From Halomonas icarae (GTDB lineage Bacteria; Pseudomonadota; Gammaproteobacteria; Pseudomonadales; Halomonadaceae), in assembly GCF_009901955.1 (NCBI RefSeq), contig NZ_WUTS01000001.1, positions 3,076,172 through 3,140,171 on the forward strand: a stretch of DNA of 64,000 nucleotides. Direction: 5' to 3'. Each line of letters begins with the position of its first letter. Position 1 is the first letter of the stretch. The position numbers were made by a program, and so were the translations under genes. This document shows positions 16,307 to 25,562 of the stretch, one piece after another. The notes under the pieces are model-generated. The model had not been told where the DNA came from, did not search any database, and worked only from the letters and a program-made list of their open reading frames with translations.

Positions 16307-18649
16307 TCACTTGAAGAGCCCCCTCAAGGAGTCACGAAGTTCCTTGCCGGCACCCTCGCCGAGGCGCTCCTCGAGCTTGTCGAGGGCCCCCTCCAGCTGC
16401 TGCTCCACGGCATCGCCGGCACGCTCGCCAAGCTCATCGCCCAGAGCCTCACCGATGGCCGCCTGGAAGCCGGTGCTGTCGAAGCGGCACCACTCGGCGC
16501 TATCGCCGTCGAGGCTGCCCTCGCAGCGTACTGGAAGGGGCAGGCGCTCGAGGCGACGATTGACCTTGCAGGCCATATCGGCGGTATCCACCACACGTGC
16601 CGCGGCACGTAGGTCGAAGCGTTCGCTGGTCAGGTCGAGCCAGCCCTCGCCGCCTACGTCGATCCCCGGCAAGGTGACGATGATGTCATCGCTCTCCACG
16701 ACGCCATCGCGCACCTCGAGGGTAGCCTCGGCGCGCTCGAAGCGTGTATCCGACGCCCACTCCCGCTGGGTCGTCTCTCCCTGCAGGGTCGCCACGGCGC
16801 TGCACAGCTCCTTGGACACGTTGACGTCGAGGATGGCACCATCGTCCAGTCGTATGGCGAGGCGCCCATTGAGGCCGCGTTTCATCACCGGCCAGGCATT
16901 GCCATGGGTGGTCAGCGAGCCATCGACAAAGGCTCGACCCCGCAGCGGCGCCCGCTCATCACCCTCGCCCAGTGCCTCCAGCAGAGTGTCGACACGCACA
17001 CGCTCCAGGCGATGCGCTAAACGCCAGGCGATGGGGTCGCGGGTCAGATCCAGCTCGCCCGTGGCGGCCAGGCTTCCTTCATAGAAGGCCGATTCCAGCG
17101 ACGACAGTCGCAGTCGGCCATCCTCACCCTCTAGCGCCAGCGAGGCGTCCTGAAAATCCAGGCCACCTAACCGCAGTTGGCTCAGGGTCAGGCTGGCGTC
17201 CAGCGACAGTTCACGCAGCCAGTCGACGGGCAGCATCTCGCCCTCCTGGGCATAGGCGCGACCGATGCCGGGCGACCAAAGACCCGCGCCGTCCGGGGCG
17301 GTCCCCGAAGCGGCCGGCAGATAGGCGTCAAGGTTCAGGCTATCGCCCTGCAGCTCGGCCTCCAGGCTTTGCCCGTCGAGGCCCGCCGTCAACCTCCCGG
17401 TGAAGGTGCTGTCATCGAGCACCAGGGTCATGCCGCTAAGAGCCACCTGCTGGAGGTCGCCCTCCAGGGGGGTCGTCAACGCCACATCGGAGAACGCTTC
17501 GAGATCGGCCGTGGTCGGCAGGCTGCCGAAGCGTTCAAGCCATGGCCGCAGCGAGGTCGGCGCCAGGCGCAGCTGACCGTCGTAGCGTGGTTCATCGTAG
17601 AGGGCGGCAAGATTGAGATTGCCGCTCAGGCGCAGGCCATCATTACCACTCAGCGTCAGATCATGCAGTTGGGCGCTGCCGTCGGCAATATCTGACTCCA
17701 GGGCGAACTCCATGACCAACGAGAGCGGAGCCTCCCCGAGCACGGCATGCTCGAGTGTCGCATTCAGCGTGCCGCGCTCCAGGCGCAGCTGGCGCTCCCT
17801 CGCATCGATCACCAGTCGCTGGCCACTCAGCTCCAGCTGCTGTGGGCTCTTCACACCGGCCAGCTGGTTGCGGGTGACCAGGGAGAGGTCCTCGAGACTA
17901 TAGCGGCGTTCGGCCAGGGCCAGGGCGAGGCGCCCCTGCAGGGTGACGTCACTGGCCAGCTTCGGCACGGTATCACCGGCACCCGTCGGGGTATCGTGGC
18001 CAAATAGCTGGAAGCTGGTCGTGAAGGGGAAGGGACGCCGCGGGTTGACGTTGCGCCCGGTGACCGAGAGCCCCTTGAGGTGCAGCGAGCGGCCGATGGC
18101 CTGGTCGGTGTAGTTCACCTCGCCGTCCTTGACCTCCACCCGGGCGATATTGAAGGCCACGGAGGGCCCACTGCCACTCGGTGTCGGTGCCGTGGAGGCA
18201 CTGGCAGGTGTCGGCAGCTCCTCATCGTCATCGGCCAGGCGCTCGAGCAGCGTCTCCCAGTTGCCCCGTCCGCGCTCGTCGCGCGACAGGTTGAGGCGCA
18301 GGCCATCCAGGGCCATGCCGTCGATGGCCATCTCTCCGCGCAGCAGCGATGTGAAGGCCAGGCTCACCTCCGCGCGTCGAAAGGCCATGAAGGCCATGTC
18401 CTGCTCGATGGACTGCTCCGGCAGCCAGGCCTCGGCCTGCTCAACGCCGACCCCCAGTCGTGGATAGAATGACCAGGAGAGGGGGCCCTTGAGGTCCAGG
18501 GTCAGGCCGGTGCGCTCCTTTACCACCTCCTCCAGTTCCGGCTTGAGGTCTTCAGGGTCGAGGAAGGTGGTAACGTAGATCACCGCCCCCACGGCCAGCA
18601 CCGCGAGAATGCCGATGGCGGCCAGCAAGGTGCTCAACAAACGCTTCAT
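16307..18649 (-). CDS. AsmA family protein
   Basis: 780 residues. One N-terminal membrane anchor (about residues 5-28, LLSTLLAAIGILAVLAVGAVIYV) is followed by the AsmA signature FLDPEDLKPELEEVVKERTG and a long beta-rich periplasmic region; the C-terminal domain holds repeated GRLAIRLDDGAI/LDLTSERFDLRA strands typical of the family. AsmA-like proteins bridge the periplasm and support outer-membrane lipid homeostasis. A short low-complexity Ser/Thr/Pro linker lies near residues 145-165. The gene overlaps the upstream acetyltransferase-like gene by ATGA and ends at a terminator. Confidence 0.9.
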   Translation of the reverse strand: MKRLLSTLLAAIGILAVLAVGAVIYVTTFLDPEDLKPELEEVVKERTGLTLDLKGPLSWSFYPRLGVGVEQAEAWLPEQSIEQDMAFMAFRRAEVSLAFTSLLRGEMAIDGMALDGLRLNLSRDERGRGNWETLLERLADDDEELPTPASASTAPTPSGSGPSVAFNIARVEVKDGEVNYTDQAIGRSLHLKGLSVTGRNVNPRRPFPFTTSFQLFGHDTPTGAGDTVPKLASDVTLQGRLALALAERRYSLEDLSLVTRNQLAGVKSPQQLELSGQRLVIDARERQLRLERGTLNATLEHAVLGEAPLSLVMEFALESDIADGSAQLHDLTLSGNDGLRLSGNLNLAALYDEPRYDGQLRLAPTSLRPWLERFGSLPTTADLEAFSDVALTTPLEGDLQQVALSGMTLVLDDSTFTGRLTAGLDGQSLEAELQGDSLNLDAYLPAASGTAPDGAGLWSPGIGRAYAQEGEMLPVDWLRELSLDASLTLSQLRLGGLDFQDASLALEGEDGRLRLSSLESAFYEGSLAATGELDLTRDPIAWRLAHRLERVRVDTLLEALGEGDERAPLRGRAFVDGSLTTHGNAWPVMKRGLNGRLAIRLDDGAILDVNVSKELCSAVATLQGETTQREWASDTRFERAEATLEVRDGVVESDDIIVTLPGIDVGGEGWLDLTSERFDLRAAARVVDTADMACKVNRRLERLPLPVRCEGSLDGDSAEWCRFDSTGFQAAIGEALGDELGERAGDAVEQQLEGALDKLEERLGEGAGKELRDSLRGLFK

Positions 18650-19107
18650 CGTGGCAACTCCTTGGAATGACGGCCCGAAAGAGCGAGTTCGTAGTGATCG
18701 CCACTGCGATCGAGACGATAACCGAGCCGCGAGAGCATCAGCTGATCGGCCATCTGCAACTGGGCCACCTCGACACGCAGCGGCTTGCCCTCAGCACTGG
18801 CGGCCTGGGCAACCAGTGTCAGCAGGCGCGAACCGACGCCTCTGCGGCGCGTCGGCTTGCGAACGCAGAAGTGCGACAGCCACCAGGCCTCACCGTCATC
18901 CCGCAGCGCTATGGCGCCAATCAGGCGGTCATTGAAGCGTGCACACAGGAAATTCCCCCCAGAGTCCAGGTGCGCTTCGATGAAAGCATCAGGCGCTGAC
19001 GGCAGACGCTCGGCGGGCGCATCAGCATAGATACGAACAAGGTCGGTTCGGGCCTGAGCGTCCATGTCACAGGCGCCCCGGTCGACGGGGTGCAGTGTCA
19101 CCGGCAT
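18646..19107 (-). CDS. GNAT-fold protein, PanZ/PanM-like acetyl-CoA sensor candidate
   Basis: 153 residues from the ATG at 19107, chosen because AGGAGA lies about 7 bases upstream; the longer open frame has an Arg/Pro-rich lead unlikely to be real. The acetyl-CoA loop is VRKPTRRRGVGSRLL, preceded by ARFNDRLIGAIALRDDGEAWWL. The opening DLVRIYADAP and the ARFNDRLIGA strand resemble the PanZ/PanM branch, which promotes maturation of aspartate decarboxylase in coenzyme A synthesis. A generic N-acetyltransferase is the alternative. Confidence 0.65.
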   Translation of the reverse strand: MPVTLHPVDRGACDMDAQARTDLVRIYADAPAERLPSAPDAFIEAHLDSGGNFLCARFNDRLIGAIALRDDGEAWWLSHFCVRKPTRRRGVGSRLLTLVAQAASAEGKPLRVEVAQLQMADQLMLSRLGYRLDRSGDHYELALSGRHSKELPR

Positions 19108-19184
19108 AGCTGATCTCCTGGGCCGGGGCAGCGAGGTTCGCCACCGCGGAGGGGGCATTGTAGCGGATGGGGTCGGCGATTCTC

Positions 19185-19190
19185 TATAAT
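19185..19190 (+). promoter_or_regulatory. Candidate -10 element upstream of hisB
   Basis: A perfect TATAAT hexamer lies 104 bases before the hisB start. No convincing -35 hexamer is seen at 16-18 bases. This is the only promoter-like signal upstream of the hisBHAF run. Confidence 0.4.
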
Positions 19191-19294
19191 GGCAGTTTTA
19201 CGGTGACGGGCGAGCCCTGCCACCATCCTGTTTCCGCGGGCCGCCTCCATCGGTAGTCCGCATCGACATGCGCCCAGGCGCTGGAGTTGCCTCA

Positions 19295-19888
19295 ATGTCC
19301 GAGCGTATTGCCACGGTCAGCCGTGACACCCAGGAGACCCGCATCAGCGTCACCATCAACCTTGATGGAAGCGGCAAGCTGAGCTGCGAGACCGGTGTGC
19401 CCTTCCTCGATCACATGCTCGACCAGGTGGCCCGTCATGGCCTGGTCGACCTCGATATCAAGGCCGATGGTGACCGCCATATCGACGACCACCACACCGT
19501 CGAGGACCTGGGTATCAGCCTCGGCCAGGCCTTCGCCAGGGCCATCGGTGACAAGCGCGGCATTCGCCGCTACGGCCACGCCTATGTGCCACTCGACGAG
19601 TCGCTATCCCGGGTAGTCATCGACTTCTCGGGGCGCGCCGGTCTGTTTATGGACGTGGAGTTCACTCGCGCCGCCGTGGGCAGCCTGGATACCCAGCTGT
19701 TCTGGGAGTTCTTCCAGGGCTTCGTCAATCACGCCATGGTCACCCTGCATATCGATAACCTGAAGGGGTTCAACGCCCACCATCAGGCGGAGACCATCTT
19801 CAAGGCCTTCGGTCGTGCCCTGCGCATGGCCCTGGAGCCCGATCCGCGCATGGCCGGACAGATGCCTTCCACCAAGGGCAGCCTGTGA
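19295..19888 (+). CDS. hisB: Imidazoleglycerol-phosphate dehydratase HisB
   Basis: 197 residues from the ATG at 19295 ([19 protein letters not shown]); an upstream in-frame ATG at 19268 lacks support. It carries out the sixth step of histidine synthesis. The two Mn-binding histidine clusters are visible: [11 protein letters not shown] and [17 protein letters not shown], with FLDHMLDQ in between. It is the monofunctional form, without the N-terminal phosphatase of enterics. It is first in hisB-hisH-hisA-hisF; hisG, hisD, hisI and hisE are not in the window, and hisC lies apart at 28.6 kb. Confidence 0.97.
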   Translation: MSERIATVSRDTQETRISVTINLDGSGKLSCETGVPFLDHMLDQVARHGLVDLDIKADGDRHIDDHHTVEDLGISLGQAFARAIGDKRGIRRYGHAYVPLDESLSRVVIDFSGRAGLFMDVEFTRAAVGSLDTQLFWEFFQGFVNHAMVTLHIDNLKGFNAHHQAETIFKAFGRALRMALEPDPRMAGQMPSTKGSL

Positions 19889-19919
19889 GCCCCACGCACC
19901 ACCCCACGAGGAGCGCCCC

Positions 19920-20561
19920 ATGACCATTGCCGTCATCGATTACGGGATGGGCAACCTGCATTCCGTCGCCAAGGCACTGGAACACGTCACCCACGAGAAC
20001 GTGGTGGTCACCCGCGACCCGCGCCGCATCCTCGGCGCCACACGCCTGGTGCTGCCCGGCCAGGGTGCCATTCGCGACTGCCTCGGCGAGCTGGAGAAGA
20101 CCGAACTGCGTGGTCTGGTGGAGGAACTACTGGCCAGCCAGGAGAAGCCGCTACTGGGCATCTGCGTGGGCCAGCAGATGCTGCTCGACCATAGCGAGGA
20201 GAACGGTGGCATCGACTGCCTGGGCTTCCTCGGCGGTGAGGTGAAACGCTTTCCCGCCGATATGCGCGACGACCTGGACCAGCGCCTCAAGGTCCCCCAT
20301 ATGGGCTGGAACCTGGTTCACCAGCAGCGCGATCACCCACTGTGGAAGGGCATCGATCAGGATGAGCACTTCTACTTCGTGCATAGCTACTATGTAGCGG
20401 CCAGTGACGATGCCACGGTGTTCGGCACTACCGACTACGGCCGCACCCAGGCCCATGTGGCCATCGGCCGCGACGCCACCTTTGCCGTGCAGTTCCATCC
20501 CGAGAAGAGCTCACGCGCAGGCCTCAGGCTGCTCGAGAACTTTATCAACTGGGCGCCCTAA
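19920..20561 (+). CDS. hisH: Imidazole glycerol phosphate synthase glutaminase subunit HisH
   Basis: 213 residues; ATG at 19920 follows ACGAGGAG. A class I glutamine amidotransferase that feeds ammonia to HisF. Catalytic Cys is in LLGICVGQQMLLD, and His/Glu are in AVQFHPEKSS. The PHMGWN motif is present. The C-terminus is NFINWAP, normal for the family. The last codons form the first unit of a tandem repeat that continues past the stop. Confidence 0.97.
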   Translation: MTIAVIDYGMGNLHSVAKALEHVTHENVVVTRDPRRILGATRLVLPGQGAIRDCLGELEKTELRGLVEELLASQEKPLLGICVGQQMLLDHSEENGGIDCLGFLGGEVKRFPADMRDDLDQRLKVPHMGWNLVHQQRDHPLWKGIDQDEHFYFVHSYYVAASDDATVFGTTDYGRTQAHVAIGRDATFAVQFHPEKSSRAGLRLLENFINWAP

Positions 20562-20700
20562 GCCGCGCCGGGATCAACTGGGCGCCCTAAGCCGCGCCGG
20601 GATCAACTGGGCGCCTTATCCGCGCCGGGATCAACTGGGCGCCTTATCCGCGCCAGGATTAACTGGGCGCCTTATCCGCGCCAGGATCAACCGGGCGCCT
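20544..20700 (+). repeat. Tandem repeat of six 28-29 bp units grown from the 3' end of hisH
   Basis: Unit starts are seen at 20544, 20573, 20602, 20630, 20658 and 20686, so the periods are 29, 29, 28, 28, 28. Every unit carries a form of ATCAACTGGGCGCC. The first unit is the last codons and stop of hisH. Units 1 and 2 keep CCTAAG; units 3 to 6 have CTTATC. Each full unit can fold a small stem GGCGC/GCGCC. The array fills the hisH-hisA gap up to about 38 bases before hisA. Confidence 0.92.
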
Positions 20701-20737
20701 CGGGCGGTGCCCGGCCCCGAATCCATAGGAGTCTGAC

Positions 20738-21484
20738 ATGCTGGTAATTCCCGCTATCGATCTCAAGGATGGTCAGTGCGTGCGCCTCAAGCAGGGCCGC
20801 ATGGACGATTCCACCACCTATGGCGATGATCCGGTGGCCATGGCCGAACGCTGGGTCGCCGCCGGCGCTCGTCGCCTGCATCTGGTGGACCTCAACGGCG
20901 CCTTCGAGGGCAAGCCGGTCAACGGCGAGGCAGTCACCGCCATCGCCCGACGCTACCCCGACCTGCCGATCCAGATCGGCGGCGGCATCCGCTCCGCCGA
21001 GACCATCGAGCACTATCTTACGGCCGGGGTCAGCTACGTGATCATCGGTACCAAGGCCGTCAAGGAGCCCGAGTTCGTCGGCGAGATGTGTCGCGCCTTC
21101 CCGGGCCACGTGATCGTCGGCCTCGACGCTCGTGACGGCTTCGTGGCCACCGACGGCTGGGCCGAGGTCTCCGAGGTCAAGGCCGTTGACCTGGCGAAAC
21201 GCTTTGCCGACGACGGCGTCTCGAGCATCGTCTACACCGATATCGCCCGGGATGGCATGCTGAATGGCGTCAACGTCGAGGCGACCGCGGCGCTTGCCCG
21301 CGACGGCGGGCTGCCGGTGATCGCCTCGGGCGGAGTGACCAACCTCGATGACCTGCGCGCCCTGGCAGACGCCCGGGAACCGGGCATTCTGGGCGCCATC
21401 ACCGGGCGCGCCATTTACGAGGACACCCTGGACCTGGCCGAGGGCCAGCGGCTGTGCGATGAACTCGCCGAAAAAGGTAACTGA
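20738..21484 (+). CDS. hisA: ProFAR isomerase HisA
   Basis: 248 residues, a (beta/alpha)8 isomerase of histidine synthesis. Motifs: [18 protein letters not shown] (catalytic Asp), the phosphate sites IQIGGGIRS and VIASGGVTN, and [15 protein letters not shown] (second catalytic Asp). ATAGGAG lies upstream of the ATG. It is separated from hisH by the repeat array and from hisF by only two bases. Confidence 0.97.
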   Translation: MLVIPAIDLKDGQCVRLKQGRMDDSTTYGDDPVAMAERWVAAGARRLHLVDLNGAFEGKPVNGEAVTAIARRYPDLPIQIGGGIRSAETIEHYLTAGVSYVIIGTKAVKEPEFVGEMCRAFPGHVIVGLDARDGFVATDGWAEVSEVKAVDLAKRFADDGVSSIVYTDIARDGMLNGVNVEATAALARDGGLPVIASGGVTNLDDLRALADAREPGILGAITGRAIYEDTLDLAEGQRLCDELAEKGN

Positions 21485-21486
21485 AC

Positions 21487-22260
21487 ATGGGACTCGCTAA
21501 GCGCATCATCCCCTGCCTCGACGTCGACGCCGGCCGCGTGGTCAAGGGCGTCAACTTCATCGGCATCCGCGACGCAGGCGATCCGGTGGAGATCGCCCAG
21601 CGCTACAACCAGCAGGGCGCCGATGAGATCACCTTCCTCGACATCACCGCCAGCCACGAGGACCGCGATACCACCGTGGAGATGGTCGAGCGCATCGCCG
21701 GCGAGGTGTTTATACCGCTGACCGTGGGCGGTGGCATTCGCAGCTGTGATGATATACGCACCATGCTCAACGCCGGTGCCGACAAGGTCTCCATCAACAC
21801 CGCCGCGGTCACCAATCCCGAGTTCGTTCGCGAGGCCAGCGAGCGCTTCGGCAGTCAGTGCATCGTGGTGGCCATCGATGCCAAGCGGGTTTCCGCTGAG
21901 GGCGAGGCGCCGCGCTGGGAGATCTTCACCCATGGCGGGCGTCGCCCCACCGGCCTGGATGCCGTGGAGTGGGCGAAGAAGATGGTGGAGTACGGCGCCG
22001 GCGAGCTGCTGCTGACCAGCATGGATCGCGACGGCACCAAGGCCGGCTTCGACCTGGGGGTGACCCGTGCCATCGCCGATGCCGTCAGCGTACCGGTGAT
22101 CGCCTCCGGCGGGGTCGGCACCCTCGACCACCTGGTGGAGGGCGTACGCGAAGGAGGAGCCGATGCGGTGCTCGCCGCCAGCATCTTCCACTTCGGCGAG
22201 TACACCATCCCGGAGGCCAAGCGCTATATGGCCGAGCGCGGAATAGAAATGCGCCTCTGA
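21487..22260 (+). CDS. hisF: Imidazole glycerol phosphate synthase cyclase subunit HisF
   Basis: 257 residues, the cyclase partner of HisH. Motifs: [19 protein letters not shown] (catalytic Asp11), [21 protein letters not shown], and [13 protein letters not shown] (catalytic Asp130 region), VIASGGVG. It is the last gene of the his cluster and converges on the DUF416 gene, 11 bases after its stop. Confidence 0.97.
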   Translation: MGLAKRIIPCLDVDAGRVVKGVNFIGIRDAGDPVEIAQRYNQQGADEITFLDITASHEDRDTTVEMVERIAGEVFIPLTVGGGIRSCDDIRTMLNAGADKVSINTAAVTNPEFVREASERFGSQCIVVAIDAKRVSAEGEAPRWEIFTHGGRRPTGLDAVEWAKKMVEYGAGELLLTSMDRDGTKAGFDLGVTRAIADAVSVPVIASGGVGTLDHLVEGVREGGADAVLAASIFHFGEYTIPEAKRYMAERGIEMRL

Positions 22261-22271
22261 GCCAGCCGGCG

Positions 22272-22853
22272 TCAGTCGGCCGACAGGCCGAGATTGCTGA
22301 CGCCCTCGTTGTGCCCCAGGCGGCGCAGGGCCTTGAGGGCGTCGCGGCCCAGTACGCCCTCTTCCACGGCTTCCAGGGCTGCATCCTGGAAGTCATTCTC
22401 GTCCTCCATCAGCGGATGCTCGCGCACCAGCGCCGCAAGGCGCTCGCCATCCTCCTCGCCCTCGGTCAGCTCGATAAAGGCCCGCACGCCGCCCCGCGAG
22501 GCGCGGCTCACCTCCAGCACCGCCTCCGGCGCCTCGCCCTGCAGGGTATCGAGCAGCGCCGAGAGAGCCGCCACGGCCTCGGTGGCACGCCGGGCCCCGA
22601 AGCTGTCATCACCCTCCGGCGGCGCCAGCTCGGCCAGCTTCTCGGCCTGTCGCTCGAAGTCGATCTTGGCCCCGGCAATCGCCAGGCGCTCCCACACCAG
22701 ATCGAGAATGGCTCGCAGCCCCGCCGGGTTGCCCTGGCCGGCCGTCTGGGCATAGAGCGCATAGTTGGGCAGCAGTCGCTCACACAGCGCCGCCATAAAG
22801 GCCTGCTGGCGGCGCGGCTCGAGGCCCTGCAGACGCTGAAAGAAACCGCTCAT
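22272..22853 (-). CDS. YjaG/DUF416 family protein
   Basis: 193 residues, of unknown function. It matches the YjaG family: FFQRLQGLEPRRQQAFMAALCERLLPNYALY at the start, a central helical region, and REHPLMEDENDFQDAALE near the end. It is soluble and all-helical by appearance. AAGGAG lies upstream of the ATG. It stands alone between hisF (convergent) and the alkyltransferase-like gene. Confidence 0.8.
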   Translation of the reverse strand: MSGFFQRLQGLEPRRQQAFMAALCERLLPNYALYAQTAGQGNPAGLRAILDLVWERLAIAGAKIDFERQAEKLAELAPPEGDDSFGARRATEAVAALSALLDTLQGEAPEAVLEVSRASRGGVRAFIELTEGEEDGERLAALVREHPLMEDENDFQDAALEAVEEGVLGRDALKALRRLGHNEGVSNLGLSAD

Positions 22854-23000
22854 GGACTCTCCTTGGGCTTACATTATCAAAATCTCGCTGAACCACGAGG
22901 GGCGTCGGTGACAGGTCGCAGGGACGGGTTCACAGCGCCTCCCCGATGGTCCGACACTTCGGGGCCTGTCCCCGAGAAAGCCCCGTTTGAGCGATATAAC

Positions 23001-23294
23001 TCACGGCCACATCCGCTCTGCCGGGGCGCGGCCGCGGGCATCCAGCAGCACTCCCTCGGCGGCCAGGCGCTCGCGCTGTTCCGCGGCACCGGGGTGATCG
23101 GCCAGCCGACGCGAGGCGGTGATGATGCGATACCAGGGCAGCCCGTGCCCCTCGGGCAGGTCGCGCAGGGCGCGGGCCACCAGCCGTGGCGTGGCACCCT
23201 CGGCCATGGCGGCGATGCGCCCATAGGTGGTCACACGGCCGTGGGGAATCTCGGCGATCACGGTCAGGACCTGCTCCCTCCAGCTAGCCTGCAT
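23001..23294 (-). CDS. atl: Alkyltransferase-like protein (ATL, MGMT-related, no catalytic Cys)
   Basis: 97 residues from the ATG at 23294, chosen for GGAGGT just upstream. It has the DNA-binding part of O6-alkylguanine transferases: VIAEIPHGRVTTYGRIAAMA and the Arg-finger region. Where MGMT has PCHRV, this reads PWYRIITASRRL, with Trp in place of the alkyl-accepting Cys. ATL proteins bind O6-alkylguanine, flip it out, and hand the lesion to nucleotide excision repair. It cannot repair on its own. Confidence 0.9.
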   Translation of the reverse strand: MQASWREQVLTVIAEIPHGRVTTYGRIAAMAEGATPRLVARALRDLPEGHGLPWYRIITASRRLADHPGAAEQRERLAAEGVLLDARGRAPAERMWP

Positions 23295-23389
23295 GTTACC
23301 TCCGTCCGACGCCTCATCACCCTCTGCTGGACAGGACTCCCCATGCCCTGTTCCCGCTCTACCTTTCCCGTCCTGCCTTGCCCTCTCCG

Positions 23390-24478
23390 CTACTGCGCCG
23401 ACCACTCCCTCGCGAACGCAAGGCAGCTCTCCCAGTCACCCACATGCAGAAAGTCGCCCGGGTCGCGCTTCTCCAGCTGGTGACGATACATGGGGTCATA
23501 GTATTCGGTCAGCAGTGGCGCCAGCCACGCCTCGTGGGCCTGGGAGTTGCCCCGCTCATGCTCGCGAAAGGCCAGCTCCTGGAGCCGTTGCAGCCGAGCC
23601 AGGCGCGCGCTGCCGAGACGCTTGCGCAGCTTGGCCAGAGACTCCTCCAGCTGCTTGCGCATCAGGGCCCAGCCCAGCCACTCGCCGAACTGTCGGTGAT
23701 AGACCGTCCACAGCTCCTCGATATAGTCACGGTGGATCTGCGCCAGGCGCCAGTCCAGGGACATCTCCACGCGTATCCGCGGGGCGCGCTGCATCCCCTC
23801 CCAGAAGGCCTGGGGCAGGTTGGAGCCACCGATATGGCGAGACTCATCCTCCACCACCAGCGGGCCCGGCAGCGCCAGCAGGCGCAGGCCCATGGCGTGC
23901 TCGAAGTCGATCTGGCTGGGGGCCTGAAGTGGGTGGCGGCCGAAGGCGGACCCCTTGTGACGCGCGCACCCCTCCAGGTCCAGGCCGTTGTCCAGCGCCA
24001 GCACCAGATCGGTCTTGGCGCAGCCGGTGAGCCCGCCCACCACCAGCAGCGGCTGCTCGGCGGCGGCATCGATGCGGGCACAGAGCGCCTGGCGCATCGC
24101 CTTCCAGCCGCCGCGGATACGTGGCCGGGTGATACCCGCCTCACGGATCCACTGCTGGGCGATCTGCGAGCGCAGACCGCCGCGAAAGCAGTAGACGATG
24201 GCATCGGGGTGCCGCTCGAGCTCCGCCTTCCAGGCCGCGACCCGGGCCGCCTTGACCTCACCGCGGACCAGTCGCTCACCCAGGGCGATGGCCGCCGCCT
24301 GGCCACGCTGCTTGTATTCGATACCGACGAGTCGCCGCTCCTCGTTATCCATCAACGGCAGGTTGACCGCCCCGGGCAGAGCCCCCTGAATGAACTCCAC
24401 GGGGGCACGCACATCGATAAGCCGTCGCCCCTCGCTCAGCAGCCCCGGGTCGGGGTCGACCAGCGGCAGCTCACTCAT
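23390..24478 (-). CDS. mnmH: tRNA 2-selenouridine synthase MnmH (SelU)
   Basis: 362 residues. An N-terminal rhodanese domain (LIDVRAPVEFIQGALPGAVN, catalytic Cys in IVYCFRGGLRSQ) is followed by a P-loop domain (LLVVGGLTGCAKTDLVLAL). It replaces the 2-thio group of wobble mnm5s2U with selenium by way of a geranylated intermediate. It starts by ATGA overlap with selD, which makes its selenium donor. The pair suggests that selenium use here includes tRNA modification. Confidence 0.95.
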   Translation of the reverse strand: MSELPLVDPDPGLLSEGRRLIDVRAPVEFIQGALPGAVNLPLMDNEERRLVGIEYKQRGQAAAIALGERLVRGEVKAARVAAWKAELERHPDAIVYCFRGGLRSQIAQQWIREAGITRPRIRGGWKAMRQALCARIDAAAEQPLLVVGGLTGCAKTDLVLALDNGLDLEGCARHKGSAFGRHPLQAPSQIDFEHAMGLRLLALPGPLVVEDESRHIGGSNLPQAFWEGMQRAPRIRVEMSLDWRLAQIHRDYIEELWTVYHRQFGEWLGWALMRKQLEESLAKLRKRLGSARLARLQRLQELAFREHERGNSQAHEAWLAPLLTEYYDPMYRHQLEKRDPGDFLHVGDWESCLAFAREWSAQ

Positions 24479-25512
24479 CCACGCACCTCGATACGCGCCG
24501 GCCCGCTGGCCTCGACGATCTCGCCGAAGGGCTGGAGGGTCAGGCCATGCTCACGGCCGATGCGCTCGACGTCATCTTCCCAGGCCGGGTCCACGGCCAG
24601 CAGCAGGCCGCCGGAGGTCTGGGGATCGCACAGCCACTGCCAGTGGGCCTCGTCCATCTCGGGCAGGCTAGCACCCAAGGCCTGGCGATTGCGCAGGGTC
24701 CCCCCCGGCATCGCGCCCCGGCGGCGATAGGCCTCGGCCTCGGCCAGCCGCGGCAGGCGACGGAAGTCAATGCGCGCGGCCACCTCACTGGCCGCGCACA
24801 CCTCGGCCAGGTGGCCGCCGAGCCCAAAGCCGGTGACATCGGTCATGGCATGCACTCCCGCTATCCGGGCCAGGTCTACGCCGATGCGGTTGGAGCGCAG
24901 CATGGTCTCCCGGGCCAGGCCCTGGTGGCCGGGCTCGATCAGCCCCTTCTTCTCCGCCGTGGTTAGCATGCCGACCCCCAGCGGTTTGGTCAGGAACAGC
25001 AGATCACCGGGCCTGGCGCCCTTGTTGAGCTTGAGGTGATCGAGCTCGACGAGCCCGTTCACCGCCAGGCCGAAGATAGGCTCCGGGGCATCGATGGAGT
25101 GGCCACCGGCCAGGGCCAGCCCCAGCTCGCGACACACTGCCTGGGCACCGGCCATCACGTCGCCGGCCACCTCGGCGGGTAGCTTGTCCAGCGGCCAGCC
25201 GAGGATACCGAGCGCCATGACCGGGGTGCCGCCCATGGCGTAGATATCGCTGATGGCATTGGTGGCGGCGATGCGCCCGAAGTCGAAGGGGTCGTCGACG
25301 ATGGGCATGAAGAAATCGGTGGTTGCGATCATGCCGCGGCCATCGCCCAGATCGTAGACGGCGGCGTCCTCGCGGCCCTGATTGCCGACGATCAGGCGCG
25401 AATGGCTCGCGCCGGGACCGGCCTTGGCCAGGATGCCGTCGAGTACATCGGGGGCGATCTTGCAGCCGCAGCCGGCGCCGTGGCTGTACTGTGTCAGGCG
25501 GATGGCGCTCAT
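24475..25512 (-). CDS. selD: Selenide, water dikinase SelD
   Basis: 345 residues from the ATG at 25512 (AGGAGA upstream; the frame extends 18 codons further without support). It makes selenophosphate from selenide and ATP. The catalytic segment is YSHGAGCGCKIAPDVLDGIL, with Cys and not selenocysteine. Also seen are TTDFFMPIVDDPFDFGRIAA and MTDVTGFGLGGHLAEV. It is coupled to mnmH by a four-base overlap. No selA, selB or selC is in the window. Confidence 0.96.
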   Translation of the reverse strand: MSAIRLTQYSHGAGCGCKIAPDVLDGILAKAGPGASHSRLIVGNQGREDAAVYDLGDGRGMIATTDFFMPIVDDPFDFGRIAATNAISDIYAMGGTPVMALGILGWPLDKLPAEVAGDVMAGAQAVCRELGLALAGGHSIDAPEPIFGLAVNGLVELDHLKLNKGARPGDLLFLTKPLGVGMLTTAEKKGLIEPGHQGLARETMLRSNRIGVDLARIAGVHAMTDVTGFGLGGHLAEVCAASEVAARIDFRRLPRLAEAEAYRRRGAMPGGTLRNRQALGASLPEMDEAHWQWLCDPQTSGGLLLAVDPAWEDDVERIGREHGLTLQPFGEIVEASGPARIEVRG

Positions 25513-25562
25513 CGGATTCTCCTCGCAATCAGTGATGGGCATTCTAACACCAAGGACCCCGC

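Noticed and set aside
20547..20700. hisH-hisA repeat as a CRISPR array
   Set aside because: Units are directly adjacent with no unique spacers and derive from the hisH 3' end.
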